From the NCBI RefSeq assembly GCF_000737335.2, contig NZ_JMCC02000028.1:14298-78297 (forward strand): a stretch of 64,000 nt of DNA. Reading direction: 5' to 3'. Positions 43,919 to 52,763 of the stretch are shown piece after piece. The translations under genes were made by a program, and so were the position numbers. The stretch is from Enhygromyxa salina. GTDB taxonomy: Bacteria; Myxococcota_A; Polyangia; Nannocystales; Nannocystaceae. The notes below the pieces were generated by a model that saw nothing but the letters and a program-made list of their open reading frames with translations, was not told the DNA's origin and did not search any database. How positions within the stretch are numbered: position 1 is the first letter of the stretch; each line of letters begins with the position of its first letter.

Positions 43919-45436
43919 TCACCCCCGGGGTGGGTGTTGGCAGGTGATCTTGTCCTTGGGCACGATCCAATGCGGCGGCAACGCGAGCATCGGCGGCGGG
44001 TTGGGCCCGCAGCCGGGATCTTCGGCGTCGGCCAAGCCGTCGTAGTCGTTGTCGAACCCGTCGGTGCACGAGGATCCCGAGTCGCGCGACTCGGGATCCG
44101 GGTTGCGGGTCGCCCACTGCTCGGGGATCTCTGCCCACATCTGATCGAAGACCTGGTGGTACTCGGCCGCGAGCGCGGGGCTCTTGATCAGCAGGGTGTT
44201 CTCGTCGTTGTCCCACTCGCCCGCCGAGGTCCAGTTCATCGAGCCCGCGATCACGTACTCGTTGTCGATCGCGGCCGACTTCATGTGCATCTTGCCGCCC
44301 CACGCGTCGACCTTGACCGGGATCCCGACCTCGCGCAGCAGCTCGTGCTTGGTGTAGCCGTTGGTCGCCGCGGTCGCGTCGAGGATCACCCGGACCTCGA
44401 CGCCGCGGCGGTGCGCGTCGAGTAGATCCTTGGTGATGGCCTTGTTGGTCAAGAAGAACACGGCGATGTCGATCCGCGTCTTGGCGCGCGCGAGCAGCGG
44501 GCGCACGCCGTTCGAGATCGCCTTGTCTTGCGGCGAGAACAGGACCTGGACCTCGGCGTCGCCAACGGTGGTGCGCAGCTCTCCGCTCTCGGGCTTGCGC
44601 TGGTGGAATTTCCCGTCGACCCACATGGTCTCGAACTCGCGCGTGTACCAGCTCGCGACCGTGGGCGAGTCGAGGACCACGACCAGGTTGGCGTTGTAGC
44701 CCCCAGTGCCCGAGTCGCTGACGTTGGTCGAGCCCGTCCACAAGTAGCGGCCGTCAACCACGAAGAACTTGTGGTGCATGATCTTGTTGAAGACCTTGCC
44801 GGTGTCGCCGTCGTCTTCGCTGGCGCTGAATGGCTCGCGACTTGCGTGGGTTGCGAGCAGGCAGCGGTCGCCAAGATCGTAGGACAGGCACTGCACGTAG
44901 CCGGCGAAGCCATCGGGCCGCCCGCACGCTGGCTCGGCCGCGTACTTGTTGGCGCGGTCGCTGGCTTTTTGTTCGCGCTCGAGCGCCTGATCGACCTTTC
45001 GATCATCACGGACCTGGCCAAGCGTGGCCGCCATGGCGTTCGTGCTGCTGTAGTAGTTGTCACCGTCGACGTCGCGATCGACGACGGCTCGCACCCGCAC
45101 CCCCCGCGCCTTCGCGGCCTCCAACGCAGCAAGCAGCTCACTTTGGTTACGCACCCCGTAGACCGCGAAGTCGATGCTGGTCTGCGCACCCTCGATCAGC
45201 GCGAGCAACGAGGTACACACCTCGACTTCGCAGCGGTCGACCGGGGTCGCGCGGCCGGTGGGATCGTTCATGACCAACCGGATGCTGCCAGCAGGGTCGC
45301 CGGTGCTGCGCGGCAGCGGGCGCGCGTGCTCCAGCTTGCCGTTCGCGGGGCTCGTGCTGGGGCCTGGCGACTCGCAGCCTGGCAGCGCCGCAGCGACGAG
45401 CATGGAGGCGACACACAGCGAAGCGAGGCGAGGCAT
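43919..45436 (-). CDS. Phospholipase D-like lipoprotein with two HKD motifs
   Basis: 505 residues from the ATG at 45436, where a signal with lipobox (AAALPGCE) starts. Two HxKxxxxD motifs: HHKFFVVDG followed by GSTNVSDSG, and HMKSAAIDN followed by GSMNWTSAG. The C-terminal tail has a short Asp-rich DNDYDGLADAEDPGCGPNP segment, which looks like a Ca-binding or linker region. The enzyme is a likely exported phosphodiesterase or nuclease of the PLD family. A TACGAT box lies 7 nt upstream. In-frame sequence before 45436 is repeat B. Confidence 0.9.
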   Translation of the reverse strand: MPRLASLCVASMLVAAALPGCESPGPSTSPANGKLEHARPLPRSTGDPAGSIRLVMNDPTGRATPVDRCEVEVCTSLLALIEGAQTSIDFAVYGVRNQSELLAALEAAKARGVRVRAVVDRDVDGDNYYSSTNAMAATLGQVRDDRKVDQALEREQKASDRANKYAAEPACGRPDGFAGYVQCLSYDLGDRCLLATHASREPFSASEDDGDTGKVFNKIMHHKFFVVDGRYLWTGSTNVSDSGTGGYNANLVVVLDSPTVASWYTREFETMWVDGKFHQRKPESGELRTTVGDAEVQVLFSPQDKAISNGVRPLLARAKTRIDIAVFFLTNKAITKDLLDAHRRGVEVRVILDATAATNGYTKHELLREVGIPVKVDAWGGKMHMKSAAIDNEYVIAGSMNWTSAGEWDNDENTLLIKSPALAAEYHQVFDQMWAEIPEQWATRNPDPESRDSGSSCTDGFDNDYDGLADAEDPGCGPNPPPMLALPPHWIVPKDKITCQHPPRG

Positions 45437-45443
45437 TGGCCCC

Positions 45444-45449
45444 ATCGTA
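45444..45449 (-). promoter_or_regulatory. -10-like hexamer TACGAT (leaderless type)
   Basis: TACGAT, 7-nt spacer, ATG at 45436. Confidence 0.45.
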
Positions 45450-45473
45450 TCGGCCTGGCCGCTGGGAGGCCGT

Positions 45474-45556
45474 GAAAACTGCACGCTGCCCTCGGTGAAC
45501 CAGTCCACGAAGGTCCGCAAGCGGGCGAGGGCTTCGCGCCCGTTTGCAGCTCAGGC
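45474..45556. repeat. Repeat family B, copy 2
   Basis: Matches 34641-34762 (cggtgaaccagtccacgaag, gtccgcaagcgggcgag). The two copies, 10.8 kb apart, lie on the same strand; neither is next to a transposase. Confidence 0.75.
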
Positions 45557-45798
45557 AGCCACGTGCACGGTCCCGCGCTGTGTGCACCGGCGGCGATGCG
45601 TCACTCAGGCAGCTCGCGGGGCTTCGGACCCGAGCAGACGGACCCCTTTTGAAGTCGCCAGCTCGCGCCAAAGCCGAGCTTCGACGCTGTGCGCGGGTCA
45701 CGCATCCCCATTGTGGTGGGTTTCGCTGACCGGGTTCGTGCAGGGGCACCCTCGAGTGCCCTACACTGTCAGCGCTCGACTCGGTCGCGCACCCGCAG
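45557..45798. other. Intergenic region before the stressosome genes
   Basis: About 240 bp without a credible gene. It ends with ccctacactgtc (TACACT at about 45763-45768), roughly 30 nt before the ATG at 45799, which could be a conventional -10 box for the rsbT-like gene. Confidence 0.4.
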
Positions 45799-46242
45799 AT
45801 GACTCTGGCCGCCACCACAGACGACGAGGAGTTGGTGGTACCGATCGCCAACGAGTCCGATCTCAATCACGCGCGGATGGTCGCGCGCGAGACCTGCAAG
45901 CTGGTGGCGATCCGTGGGTACCAAGCGCAGAAGGTCGTGACGACGGTCAGCGAGTTGGCCCGCAACATCGCTCGCTACGCGCAGACCGGACGCGTCCGGT
46001 TTCGGGTCGACACCTCGGATGAGATGATCGTCGTGATCGCCGAGGACAGCGGTCCCGGGATCTCCAACCTCGACGAGATCCTCGCCGGGCAGTATCGCAG
46101 CCGCACGGGTTTGGGTCGCGGGCTGCTGGGGTCGCGCGACCTCGCCGATGTCTTTGATATCCAAACCAGCCCCGCCGGCACGATCGTCAAGATCGCGTTC
46201 CGCTACGGACAGCGAAAATCATGGACGACATCAACTACGTGA
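45799..46242 (+). CDS. rsbT: RsbT-like anti-sigma-type serine kinase (HATPase)
   Basis: 147 residues. GHKL ATPase motifs: N-box ELARNIARYA (Glu52, Asn56), G1 EDSGPGI, G2 GLGRGLLG. Size and motifs match the switch kinase RsbT, which phosphorylates STAS partners in the stressosome and then activates a downstream phosphatase or cyclase. Its gene overlaps the STAS gene by 22 bp. Here the order is T-S-R, the reverse of Bacillus R-S-T. Confidence 0.9.
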   Translation: MTLAATTDDEELVVPIANESDLNHARMVARETCKLVAIRGYQAQKVVTTVSELARNIARYAQTGRVRFRVDTSDEMIVVIAEDSGPGISNLDEILAGQYRSRTGLGRGLLGSRDLADVFDIQTSPAGTIVKIAFRYGQRKSWTTSTT

Positions 46243-46670
46243 CGTGCATCCCGCTCTGGGATTGCTTGCTGGTTCCGCTCCACGGCGACGTCAGCGACAC
46301 CCATGCGGACGAGCTTGTCACCGAGGTGCTCGAGCGGATCCAGCGTGACGAGTGCTTTGGCGTGCTCGTTGATCTCTCCGGTGTGTGGACCCTCGACAGC
46401 CACCTGTGCGCGACCTTGGCCCGGCTCTCGCTGGCCGCCAAGATGATGGGGGCCAAGACCGTGCTGTCGGGCATGAAACCCGAGATCGCGATGACATTGG
46501 AGGCGATGGGGATCGAGCTGCGTGGGATCGAGACCGTCGCAACCCTCGAGGACGCGCTGGGCTCCATGGGCATCACGCGAGTCCGACGCTCCCGCCACGA
46601 CGACGACGACCTGGTGATGCGAAGCCTGCTCGGTGGGTCCAACGAAAGTGACTCCGGGGCCAAGCGATGA
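46221..46670 (+). CDS. rsbS: RsbS-like STAS scaffold protein
   Basis: 149 residues. STAS domain with VLVDLSGVWTLDSHLCATLARLS (Ser60 at the RsbS phosphorylation position) and LSGMKPEIAMTLEAMGI, the RsbS signature. A C-terminal extension after residue 115 (RSRHDDDDLVMRSLLGG) is not part of the core. It forms the stressosome scaffold together with the RsbR-like protein and is phosphorylated by the kinase encoded just upstream. It overlaps both neighbours. Confidence 0.88.
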   Translation: MDDINYVTCIPLWDCLLVPLHGDVSDTHADELVTEVLERIQRDECFGVLVDLSGVWTLDSHLCATLARLSLAAKMMGAKTVLSGMKPEIAMTLEAMGIELRGIETVATLEDALGSMGITRVRRSRHDDDDLVMRSLLGGSNESDSGAKR

Positions 46671-47515
46671 GCGAAGCGGCGGCGCTGAGAGCTGAGAATC
46701 AGCGGCTCGCAGCTGCGCTCGCCGAATCGGAGCTTCGCAGCCGGCTGGTCCTCGAGGCCACCAACGACGGCGTCTGGGACTGGGATCTGGTCACGGACGC
46801 TGCGTTCTACTCGTCCCGCTGGAAGGCGATCGCCGGCTACGCCGACGACGAGGTCGAGCACACGGGCAAGGCCTTCTTTGCCCTGGTTCATCCGCAAGAT
46901 CGTCCGAAGATCGAGGCCGCGCTCGCGGCCCACTTCGACGCCCGCGAGCCGTATCTCGTCGAGTTCAGGATGAAGGCCAAGGACGGCGACTGGCGCGAGA
47001 TCCAGGCCCGCGGCCAGGCCATGTGGGACGCCGACGGCAAGCCGGTGCGCATGGCCGGGATCCACACCGACATCACCGAGCGCCGCATGCACGAGACCGA
47101 GCGGCTGCGCAACGAAGAGCTGATCGAGATCCAGTCCGAGACGATACGAGCGCTCGGCGTCCCGATCCTGCAGGTCTGGCGGGGCATCTTGTGTCTGCCG
47201 ATCATCGGTGAGGTCAACGACGAGCGCGCGAACGAGATGACCGCCGAGCTGCTCGATCGCGTGGCAACCACGGCCACGCGCTTCGCGGTCTTGGATCTCA
47301 CGGGCGCGCAGTTTCGCAGCGAGACCGTGCAGTACTTGGCTCGCATGACCCGCGCGCTGCGCCTGATCGGCACCCAAGGCGTGTTTTGTGGAATCAGCGC
47401 GCGCACGGCACGAACCCTCGTGGACATGCAGCTCGATCTTGGTGGCGTCCCGACCTACCGGGATCTTGGCGACGCGCTGCGGGCCTGCCTGCTGCGCCTG
47501 CGCGACACCCAGTAA
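46667..47515 (+). CDS. rsbR: RsbR-like stressosome sensor (PAS-STAS)
   Basis: 282 residues: a coiled start (ALRAENQRLAAALAESEL), a PAS domain (about 20-135; DGVWDWDLVTDA, YLVEFRMKAKDGDWREI with DITERRMHETE at its end) and a C-terminal STAS domain (about 160-275; LQVWRGILCLPIIGEVND, LTGAQFRSETVQYL). The PAS replaces the globin-like sensor of Bacillus RsbR, so it may sense a ligand, redox or light. It overlaps the RsbS-like gene by 4 bp (ATGA). Confidence 0.9.
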   Translation: MSEAAALRAENQRLAAALAESELRSRLVLEATNDGVWDWDLVTDAAFYSSRWKAIAGYADDEVEHTGKAFFALVHPQDRPKIEAALAAHFDAREPYLVEFRMKAKDGDWREIQARGQAMWDADGKPVRMAGIHTDITERRMHETERLRNEELIEIQSETIRALGVPILQVWRGILCLPIIGEVNDERANEMTAELLDRVATTATRFAVLDLTGAQFRSETVQYLARMTRALRLIGTQGVFCGISARTARTLVDMQLDLGGVPTYRDLGDALRACLLRLRDTQ

Positions 47516-47528
47516 TGACCCCCACAGC

Positions 47529-47679
47529 GACCTTAGACTTGGCCGACTGCAGCCGCTTCGCGTCTGGTCGCTTCGCTCCTCGGGGCCGTTTGTACGCATC
47601 CGCATGTGTGGCCCGCAAGAAGGGGGCTCTGAACGCAAGAAGGGGGCTCTGAACGCAAGAAGGGGGCTCTGAACGCATT
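47529..47679. repeat. Repeat family A, copy at 47.5 kb with three 20-bp tandem units
   Basis: Matches 24035-24146 and adds three perfect head-to-tail copies of gcaagaagggggctctgaac (47615-47634, 47635-47654, 47655-47674). It lies between the convergent rsbR-like and phosphatase genes. Confidence 0.85.
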
Positions 47680-47684
47680 TCCCG

Positions 47685-48251
47685 TCAAGAATAGCTGACG
47701 TGGAGCACGGTGGCGTCGTCGCGCTCGAGCGAATGGTCGGCGATCAAGCGCTCGCACAGAAGCTCGGGTGCCAGCGCGATCATTGATTGGATCGGGGTTC
47801 CGCGCGCGATGCCATCCGTGAACAACAGCACGCGGCCTGGCTCTTCGAGCGCGACCTCGCCGACCCGCGGTCGCGGCATCCGAGCGCCGAGCACACCGTT
47901 GGTCGCCATGTAGGGGATCGCAGGTCCGGCCAGGGTCCGCAGCTCGACGTTGCCGACCCCAGCGAAGCTGACCTTGCTGCCCTCGAAGCGCAGCAACGCG
48001 GCGGCGGCCCCCCGCGAGCCGTGGAGCCGCTGGTGCAGCTGGCCAAGCGCCCGCTCGACCGAGAACGTGGCGGTGAATTGCTCGGCGGCCTCGACCGCCA
48101 ACGCGGCGGCCTCGGCGGCTTTGGGCCCGTGACCAAGCGCGTCGACCAGCATCACCCACGTCACGCCCGAGACCGCGCGAACGAACCCGACGTCGCCGCT
48201 GCACGACTCGCCGATCCGCGGCCGGCCACGAATGCAGGTCTCAGGGATCAG
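47685..48251 (-). CDS. RsbX-like PP2C/SpoIIE phosphatase, unusual start
   Basis: About 188 residues. PP2C-type motifs: CSGDVGFV, MLVDALGHGPKAAEAA (metal-binding Asp, Gly-His-Gly), GVGNVELR, LLFTDGIARG and a final DDATVLHVSYS. It matches RsbX, the phosphatase that resets stressosome STAS proteins, and it is convergent with rsbT-S-R. No ATG, GTG or TTG precedes the SGD motif in frame except deep inside the neighbouring gene. The likeliest start is CTG at 48251 with GGAG 4 nt upstream (ATT at 48233 is a weaker option). It overlaps the end of the lipoprotein gene by 11 bp. Confidence 0.75.
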   Translation of the reverse strand: MIPETCIRGRPRIGESCSGDVGFVRAVSGVTWVMLVDALGHGPKAAEAAALAVEAAEQFTATFSVERALGQLHQRLHGSRGAAAALLRFEGSKVSFAGVGNVELRTLAGPAIPYMATNGVLGARMPRPRVGEVALEEPGRVLLFTDGIARGTPIQSMIALAPELLCERLIADHSLERDDATVLHVSYS

Positions 48252-49665
48252 GGGTCTCCGGCGCTTCGACGACGAAGAAGTCGATCCAGGTCTCGAGGTG
48301 GTTGACGTCGAGATCGACGGCCAGGGTGTTGAACACGATCGAGCTGCCTTCGATGCCGAGCGCGTCGTAGTTGATCGTGGTGCCGAGGTTGTCGACCACG
48401 CCCTTGCGGAAATTCTTGACCACGTCCTGGTTGTCTTCGACCAGCTCTGACTCTCGGGCAGCGACCGCGCCAGCGCCCTGGCCACCGAGCACGGCGACGT
48501 CGCCGGCCGTCAGCACCACGCCCTCGTCTTCGCCCAGGTCGACGGCCAAGTCCATGGTCGCGACGGCGTAGCCGCAGTAGCCGTCGGCGAACCGCCAGAC
48601 CTTGAACTGCGTGGTCATGAAGTCCTGACCTTCGGACCCGCCCACGATGTGGTCCAAGGTCACGCCGTAGCTGCCGTCCTCGTCGACTTTTCCGTCTTCG
48701 TCGTAGATCCGCGGGATCGTGCCCTCGTCCATGAGCCGCTCGACCATGGACTCGAACATCGCGACGTCGAAGTCGACGAGCATGGGGATGCCCATGGGCA
48801 TCTCACCGGAGATCTCGAGCCCGCCGCCAGGCGGCAGCGGCAAGTTGCTCTGCATCGCGAGGACCAGGGTGTCTTGTTCGGGGAACACGATCAGCTTGCG
48901 GGCGAGCAGGCGGACGTCGTTGGTGCCGATCTCCCACGAGTCGAGGGTGAGCAGGGGCGTCTTGCCGTACTCGAGCTGAATCTTCTCTTGCATGAACAGC
49001 CCGAGCGCCTCGACGAGGGCTGGGTGCTCTTCGGTCTCGAGCCCGAACGCGCTGAGGTACAGCTCCTGCACGCGCAGCCGCGAGTAGTCGGCGTACAGCA
49101 CGGTCGATGCGTCACCGTTGGCCTCGAGCTCGATCGGGACCCGGAACTTGACGCTGCCGATCCCCGCGCCCTGTGGATCCCCGTTGGGGCCGAACATCTG
49201 GGCGTCGAAGTCGAACGAGTACTGCACACACGTCGCGCAGCCCTCGAGCGACTCGAGCTCGATGACCGGGGCCGAGGTGGCCTCGAAGAACAAGGTGGCG
49301 GGGCCCGTGTACCAGACGAAGGGCAGCTGCCCGGTGAAGGGCACGTCCTGGCCGACGACGCCGTCGAGCAGCTTGTTGACCCCGACCTCCGAGAACTTGA
49401 TCGCTACGGGGTAGGGGCCGCCGTTCGGGATTGGATCGAGCAGCGCGCCCTCGCGCGCGGCGTCAGCCCGGAACGCGGTCTCTTGGTACTCGCAGTCGAA
49501 GTAGATGTCGTCGCCCCGACAGCCCCCGGTGGCCGCGAGCACACCGACCACCGCTCCGAGCACCGCGCCGCCCGTCACCCGACCGCCCAGCCGCCGAATC
49601 AACCGTTGGACTCCGAGCCTGGCGCGGGAGCGGCGGGCAGCGGCGCGAAGGCAATCGATCGACAT
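48241..49665 (-). CDS. Lipoprotein of unknown function
   Basis: 474 residues from the ATG at 49665. A long Arg-rich start (RAAARRSRARLGVQRLIRRLGGR) precedes the hydrophobic core and lipobox (VGVLAATGGC). The mature part is beta-rich and acidic, with Cys pairs (IYFDCEYQ, LEGCATC) and no recognised motif. It may be an outer-membrane lipoprotein of a myxobacterial family. The 3' end overlaps the phosphatase start. The frame upstream of 49665 runs into the divergent gene and is not used. Confidence 0.75.
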   Translation of the reverse strand: MSIDCLRAAARRSRARLGVQRLIRRLGGRVTGGAVLGAVVGVLAATGGCRGDDIYFDCEYQETAFRADAAREGALLDPIPNGGPYPVAIKFSEVGVNKLLDGVVGQDVPFTGQLPFVWYTGPATLFFEATSAPVIELESLEGCATCVQYSFDFDAQMFGPNGDPQGAGIGSVKFRVPIELEANGDASTVLYADYSRLRVQELYLSAFGLETEEHPALVEALGLFMQEKIQLEYGKTPLLTLDSWEIGTNDVRLLARKLIVFPEQDTLVLAMQSNLPLPPGGGLEISGEMPMGIPMLVDFDVAMFESMVERLMDEGTIPRIYDEDGKVDEDGSYGVTLDHIVGGSEGQDFMTTQFKVWRFADGYCGYAVATMDLAVDLGEDEGVVLTAGDVAVLGGQGAGAVAARESELVEDNQDVVKNFRKGVVDNLGTTINYDALGIEGSSIVFNTLAVDLDVNHLETWIDFFVVEAPETPDP

Positions 49666-49854
49666 GCTTGTATTTTGGCGGGCCAAGGCGGCCGATACAA
49701 GCGCTGTGTCCGGTCGAGATCCGAATCTGCGCGCTCTCCTCTGCACATGACATGAATGTCGCGGTCGATCACATCCCGAGCGATGACCCGCGCACGCGCG
49801 AGGACAGGGCTGTCGTCGCCCGACGGAAATGCTGGTACCTTTGTCGCCGCTGGT

Positions 49855-50376
49855 ATGGCGCGCCTGACCAAACAATCCGCCTCGCTCCGTGGGACCCCGA
49901 TCGGGGCTCTGGTGGGTGCCCTGGCCTGTACCTTGGTGGTAGGTGGCTGTTTCGACTCTGACGAGCGGCTGCGCGCCAGTGAGGACACGGGCAGCGGCGA
50001 AGCCGGCGAGACCTTCGCGGTCTACGAGACCGACGACGAGGGCAGCGACGACAACTGGACCGCCGAAGAGACCGGCCCGAGCGAGTCCACCTGTCGCGAC
50101 GCGATCGACTGCCTCGTGACCTGCCAAGCCGTCCTGATCCTCAACCCCCAAGCCGAGCCAGATCTCTCGTGCTTCTTGGAGTGCGACATGGGCTTGACCA
50201 CCGAGGAAGCCTACAAGCTGATCAAGCTGGCCGAGTGCATCGGCAATCAGTGCACGGCGCAGGGCGCCTGCGGTGCCGAAGATTCGTCAGACACCGACTG
50301 CCTGGTGTGTATCGCCGGCAACGCTCAGGATCCGCAGCCCCAAGGCTGCCTCGAAGAAGCCGCCGCCTGCGAGTAA
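49855..50376 (+). CDS. Cys-rich lipoprotein, hypothetical
   Basis: 173 residues from the ATG at 49855. Signal with lipobox (GALACTLVVGGC), then a Glu/Asp/Thr-rich spacer (EDTGSGEAGETF, TDDEGSDDNW) and a C-terminal domain with about ten cysteines (STCRDAIDCLVTCQ, LSCFLECDM, ECIGNQCTAQGACG, DTDCLVCIAG). It is probably a disulfide-stabilised surface domain. The OmpA-like gene follows 32 bp downstream on the same strand. No family recognised. Confidence 0.75.
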   Translation: MARLTKQSASLRGTPIGALVGALACTLVVGGCFDSDERLRASEDTGSGEAGETFAVYETDDEGSDDNWTAEETGPSESTCRDAIDCLVTCQAVLILNPQAEPDLSCFLECDMGLTTEEAYKLIKLAECIGNQCTAQGACGAEDSSDTDCLVCIAGNAQDPQPQGCLEEAAACE

Positions 50377-50408
50377 TCGCTCCTCCCCCCCGCGAGCCAG
50401 CCCCCTCG

Positions 50409-51941
50409 ATGACGACCCCAGCGCGCCTGCTTTCGCTCGTTCCTTTTGGCCTCTCGGCTGCGCTGCTTTGGCCTGCGCTGGCCAACGCTGGTGCGCCGGC
50501 GGCCAAAGCTGCGCCCGCCGACGAAGCCGCTGCACCCGCCGCTGGTGCCTCGGGCGACGCATCGGTCGCGGTCGGATCTGGTCAGGGATCTGGTGAGGGA
50601 TCTGGTCAGGGATCTGGCCAGGCAGAAGGCCCGGCAAAAGCCGAGCCCGAGCCGTCGCAAGCCAGCAAAGACGCGCTCCCATGGAAGCTTCGCGTCGGCA
50701 TCGTTGCGCAGACCCGCGAGAAAGGCCGCAAAGATGTGCCGTGGATCAAGCGCTGGGCTCCCGAGCGGCTCATGGCCGAGGTCGGCTTGTTTGGCGGCAT
50801 GCTGTTCCCCGCCGGGGACCACGACTTCTACGATCCAGCCAGCGGCCACAAGCCGCTGTGGCAAGTCAGCGGCGAAGTCGGGCTGCGGGCCGCGTTCTTC
50901 CCCGAGCGCTACATCGGCGTCGAGGTCGAGGGGGCCGGCGTGGTCGCCCGGGTGCGGACCAGCACCGACGACATCGCGCCGCTGTGGGCCGCGCGTGGCC
51001 ACGTGATCGCCCAGCTGCCGTGGTGGAACGTCGCGCCCTTCGTGCTCGTCGGCGCCGGGGCCATGGGCGTGGCGTCCAACCCGATCATCTTGGGCAATGA
51101 CGTCGACCCGGCAGTTCACTGGGGTGGCGGCGTCAAGCTGTACCTGCACCGCTACATCGCGCTGCGGGTCGAGGGCCGCCACGTGCTCGCGGCCAAGCAG
51201 GCAACGCAAAATTCGTTCACCAGCCACGCGGAGTTCCTCGCGGGCCTCAGCTTCACGCTGGGCCGCGCCAAGCCGATGGTTGCGCCGCCGCCCGATCCAG
51301 ATCGGGACAAGGACGGCTTCTTGAACGAGCGCGACGACTGCCCCGACACGCCCGGCGTCTCGCCCGACGGCTGCCCCCCGCGCGACAGCGACAAGGACGG
51401 CTTCTTCGACACCGAAGATGCCTGCCCCTACGAGGCCGGCGTCGAGCCCGACGGCTGTCCCATCCGCGACCAGGACGGCGACGGGATCCCCGACTCGATC
51501 GACGCGTGCAAGACCCAGCCGGAGACCGACAACGGGTTCGAGGACGAGGACGGCTGCCCCGACGAGCTCCCAACGGAGATGCGCGAGTTCAGCGGCATCA
51601 TCCAGGGCATCGAGTTCGCCACCGACTCGAGCGAGATCACCGACGCGACCAAGCCCGTGCTCGATCGCGCGATCAAGGTGCTCACCGACTACCCAGACAT
51701 CCGCATCGAGATCGTCGGTCACACCGACAACCAGGGCACGGTCGAGCACAACCTCGAGCTGTCCAAAGATCGGGCCGAGAGCGTCAAGCAGTACCTCGTC
51801 GAAGGCGGCGTCGATGCCGAGCGGCTCGAGACCCGTGGGGCCGGCCAAAAAGAGCCGGTCGCCAGCAACGACACACCCGAGGGTCAAGCCAAGAACCGCC
51901 GGACCGAGTTCAAGCTGATCAAGGTCAGTCGGGCCAAGTGA
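50409..51941 (+). CDS. OmpA-family protein with TSP3 repeats
   Basis: 510 residues from the ATG at 50409. Cleavable signal peptide (SAALLWPALANAG); Ala/Gly/Ser-rich linker with a GSGQGSGEGSGQ repeat; a beta-barrel part (about 95-290); thrombospondin type-3 Ca-binding repeats (DRDKDGFLNERDDCPDTPG, DSDKDGFFDTEDACP, DQDGDGIPDSIDAC); and a C-terminal OmpA peptidoglycan-binding domain (EFATDSSEI, VGHTDNQG, SKDRAESVKQYL, NRRTEFKLIK). It tethers the outer membrane to the cell wall. The stop codon overlaps the next start (GTGA). Confidence 0.93.
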   Translation: MTTPARLLSLVPFGLSAALLWPALANAGAPAAKAAPADEAAAPAAGASGDASVAVGSGQGSGEGSGQGSGQAEGPAKAEPEPSQASKDALPWKLRVGIVAQTREKGRKDVPWIKRWAPERLMAEVGLFGGMLFPAGDHDFYDPASGHKPLWQVSGEVGLRAAFFPERYIGVEVEGAGVVARVRTSTDDIAPLWAARGHVIAQLPWWNVAPFVLVGAGAMGVASNPIILGNDVDPAVHWGGGVKLYLHRYIALRVEGRHVLAAKQATQNSFTSHAEFLAGLSFTLGRAKPMVAPPPDPDRDKDGFLNERDDCPDTPGVSPDGCPPRDSDKDGFFDTEDACPYEAGVEPDGCPIRDQDGDGIPDSIDACKTQPETDNGFEDEDGCPDELPTEMREFSGIIQGIEFATDSSEITDATKPVLDRAIKVLTDYPDIRIEIVGHTDNQGTVEHNLELSKDRAESVKQYLVEGGVDAERLETRGAGQKEPVASNDTPEGQAKNRRTEFKLIKVSRAK

Positions 51942-52738
51942 CGGACTGGTGGGGCAGCACTCAGCTCCCGAGCGGAGCAACGCGGTACTGGCGGATCGGG
52001 GCGCTGAGCCTGTGGGTCACGCACCTCGAGCGCGAGTGGCAGGTGGCGCATTGTTGGTCCGACGATCCTTTTGACGACGCGCTGGAGATCGCCCGCGATG
52101 ACGTCGAGCGGCCGCCAGAGCAGCCGCTGCGTCGGTTTCTGTTCACAGCGGATTTTCCGCTGCTGCGCCTGACGCCGCGGGTCTCGGATCGGCCGGTGGT
52201 CACCCGGCCCGAGCTGCCGCTGATCATTCCAGGCGGTCAGTCGGCGACGATCTACATGGCGAGTCCGCTGTGGGTCGAGCTCGCGGTTGGGTCGCCCGGC
52301 CCCGCGGGCAAGCCCGACCAGATGTTGCCCAGCTTCGACGAGCTGCCGGTGTGGCGCGCGCCAAAGACATGGTTTGGTGACAACACCTTGGATGGCACGC
52401 TGTGTTACGCCACGCGCACCCGCGCGCGGGTTGAACCGGGCGATGTTCGGGGTCCGCGGATCACCACCTCGGCGCTGGTTCACAATGATCACGACGAGGC
52501 GTTGAAGGTCCTCCGGCTGGCGCTGCCGCTGCCGCAGATGTCGGTGTTCCGAGACGCGCGGGGCATGCTGTGGACGGAAGCCACGACGATCGGCTATTCG
52601 GGCGCCGCGACTGGCCCCGCTCGGATCGAGTCGGTGCCACCACCTGAAGCGGGGCCCGTCACGCTGGTCTCGCGCTCGCGTCAGGATCGCCAGACCAACG
52701 TGCTCGCGCGGGCATTCAGCGCGGTCTTTGCCGGCTGA
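51938..52738 (+). CDS. DUF432-like protein
   Basis: 266 residues from a GTG at 51938, overlapping the OmpA gene stop by 4 bp. The sequence WWGSTQLPSGATRYWRIGALSLWVTHLEREW and the central FLFTADFPLLRLTPRVSDRPVVTRPELPLIIP resemble DUF432, a beta-rich family often encoded beside MscS channels. No signal peptide or TM helix. It lies 25 bp upstream of the MscS gene, as expected for the family. Its role, possibly in channel control, is unknown. Confidence 0.7.
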   Translation: MTDWWGSTQLPSGATRYWRIGALSLWVTHLEREWQVAHCWSDDPFDDALEIARDDVERPPEQPLRRFLFTADFPLLRLTPRVSDRPVVTRPELPLIIPGGQSATIYMASPLWVELAVGSPGPAGKPDQMLPSFDELPVWRAPKTWFGDNTLDGTLCYATRTRARVEPGDVRGPRITTSALVHNDHDEALKVLRLALPLPQMSVFRDARGMLWTEATTIGYSGAATGPARIESVPPPEAGPVTLVSRSRQDRQTNVLARAFSAVFAG

Positions 52739-52763
52739 CGTCGCCGCCGGCCAAGCTCCTGCC

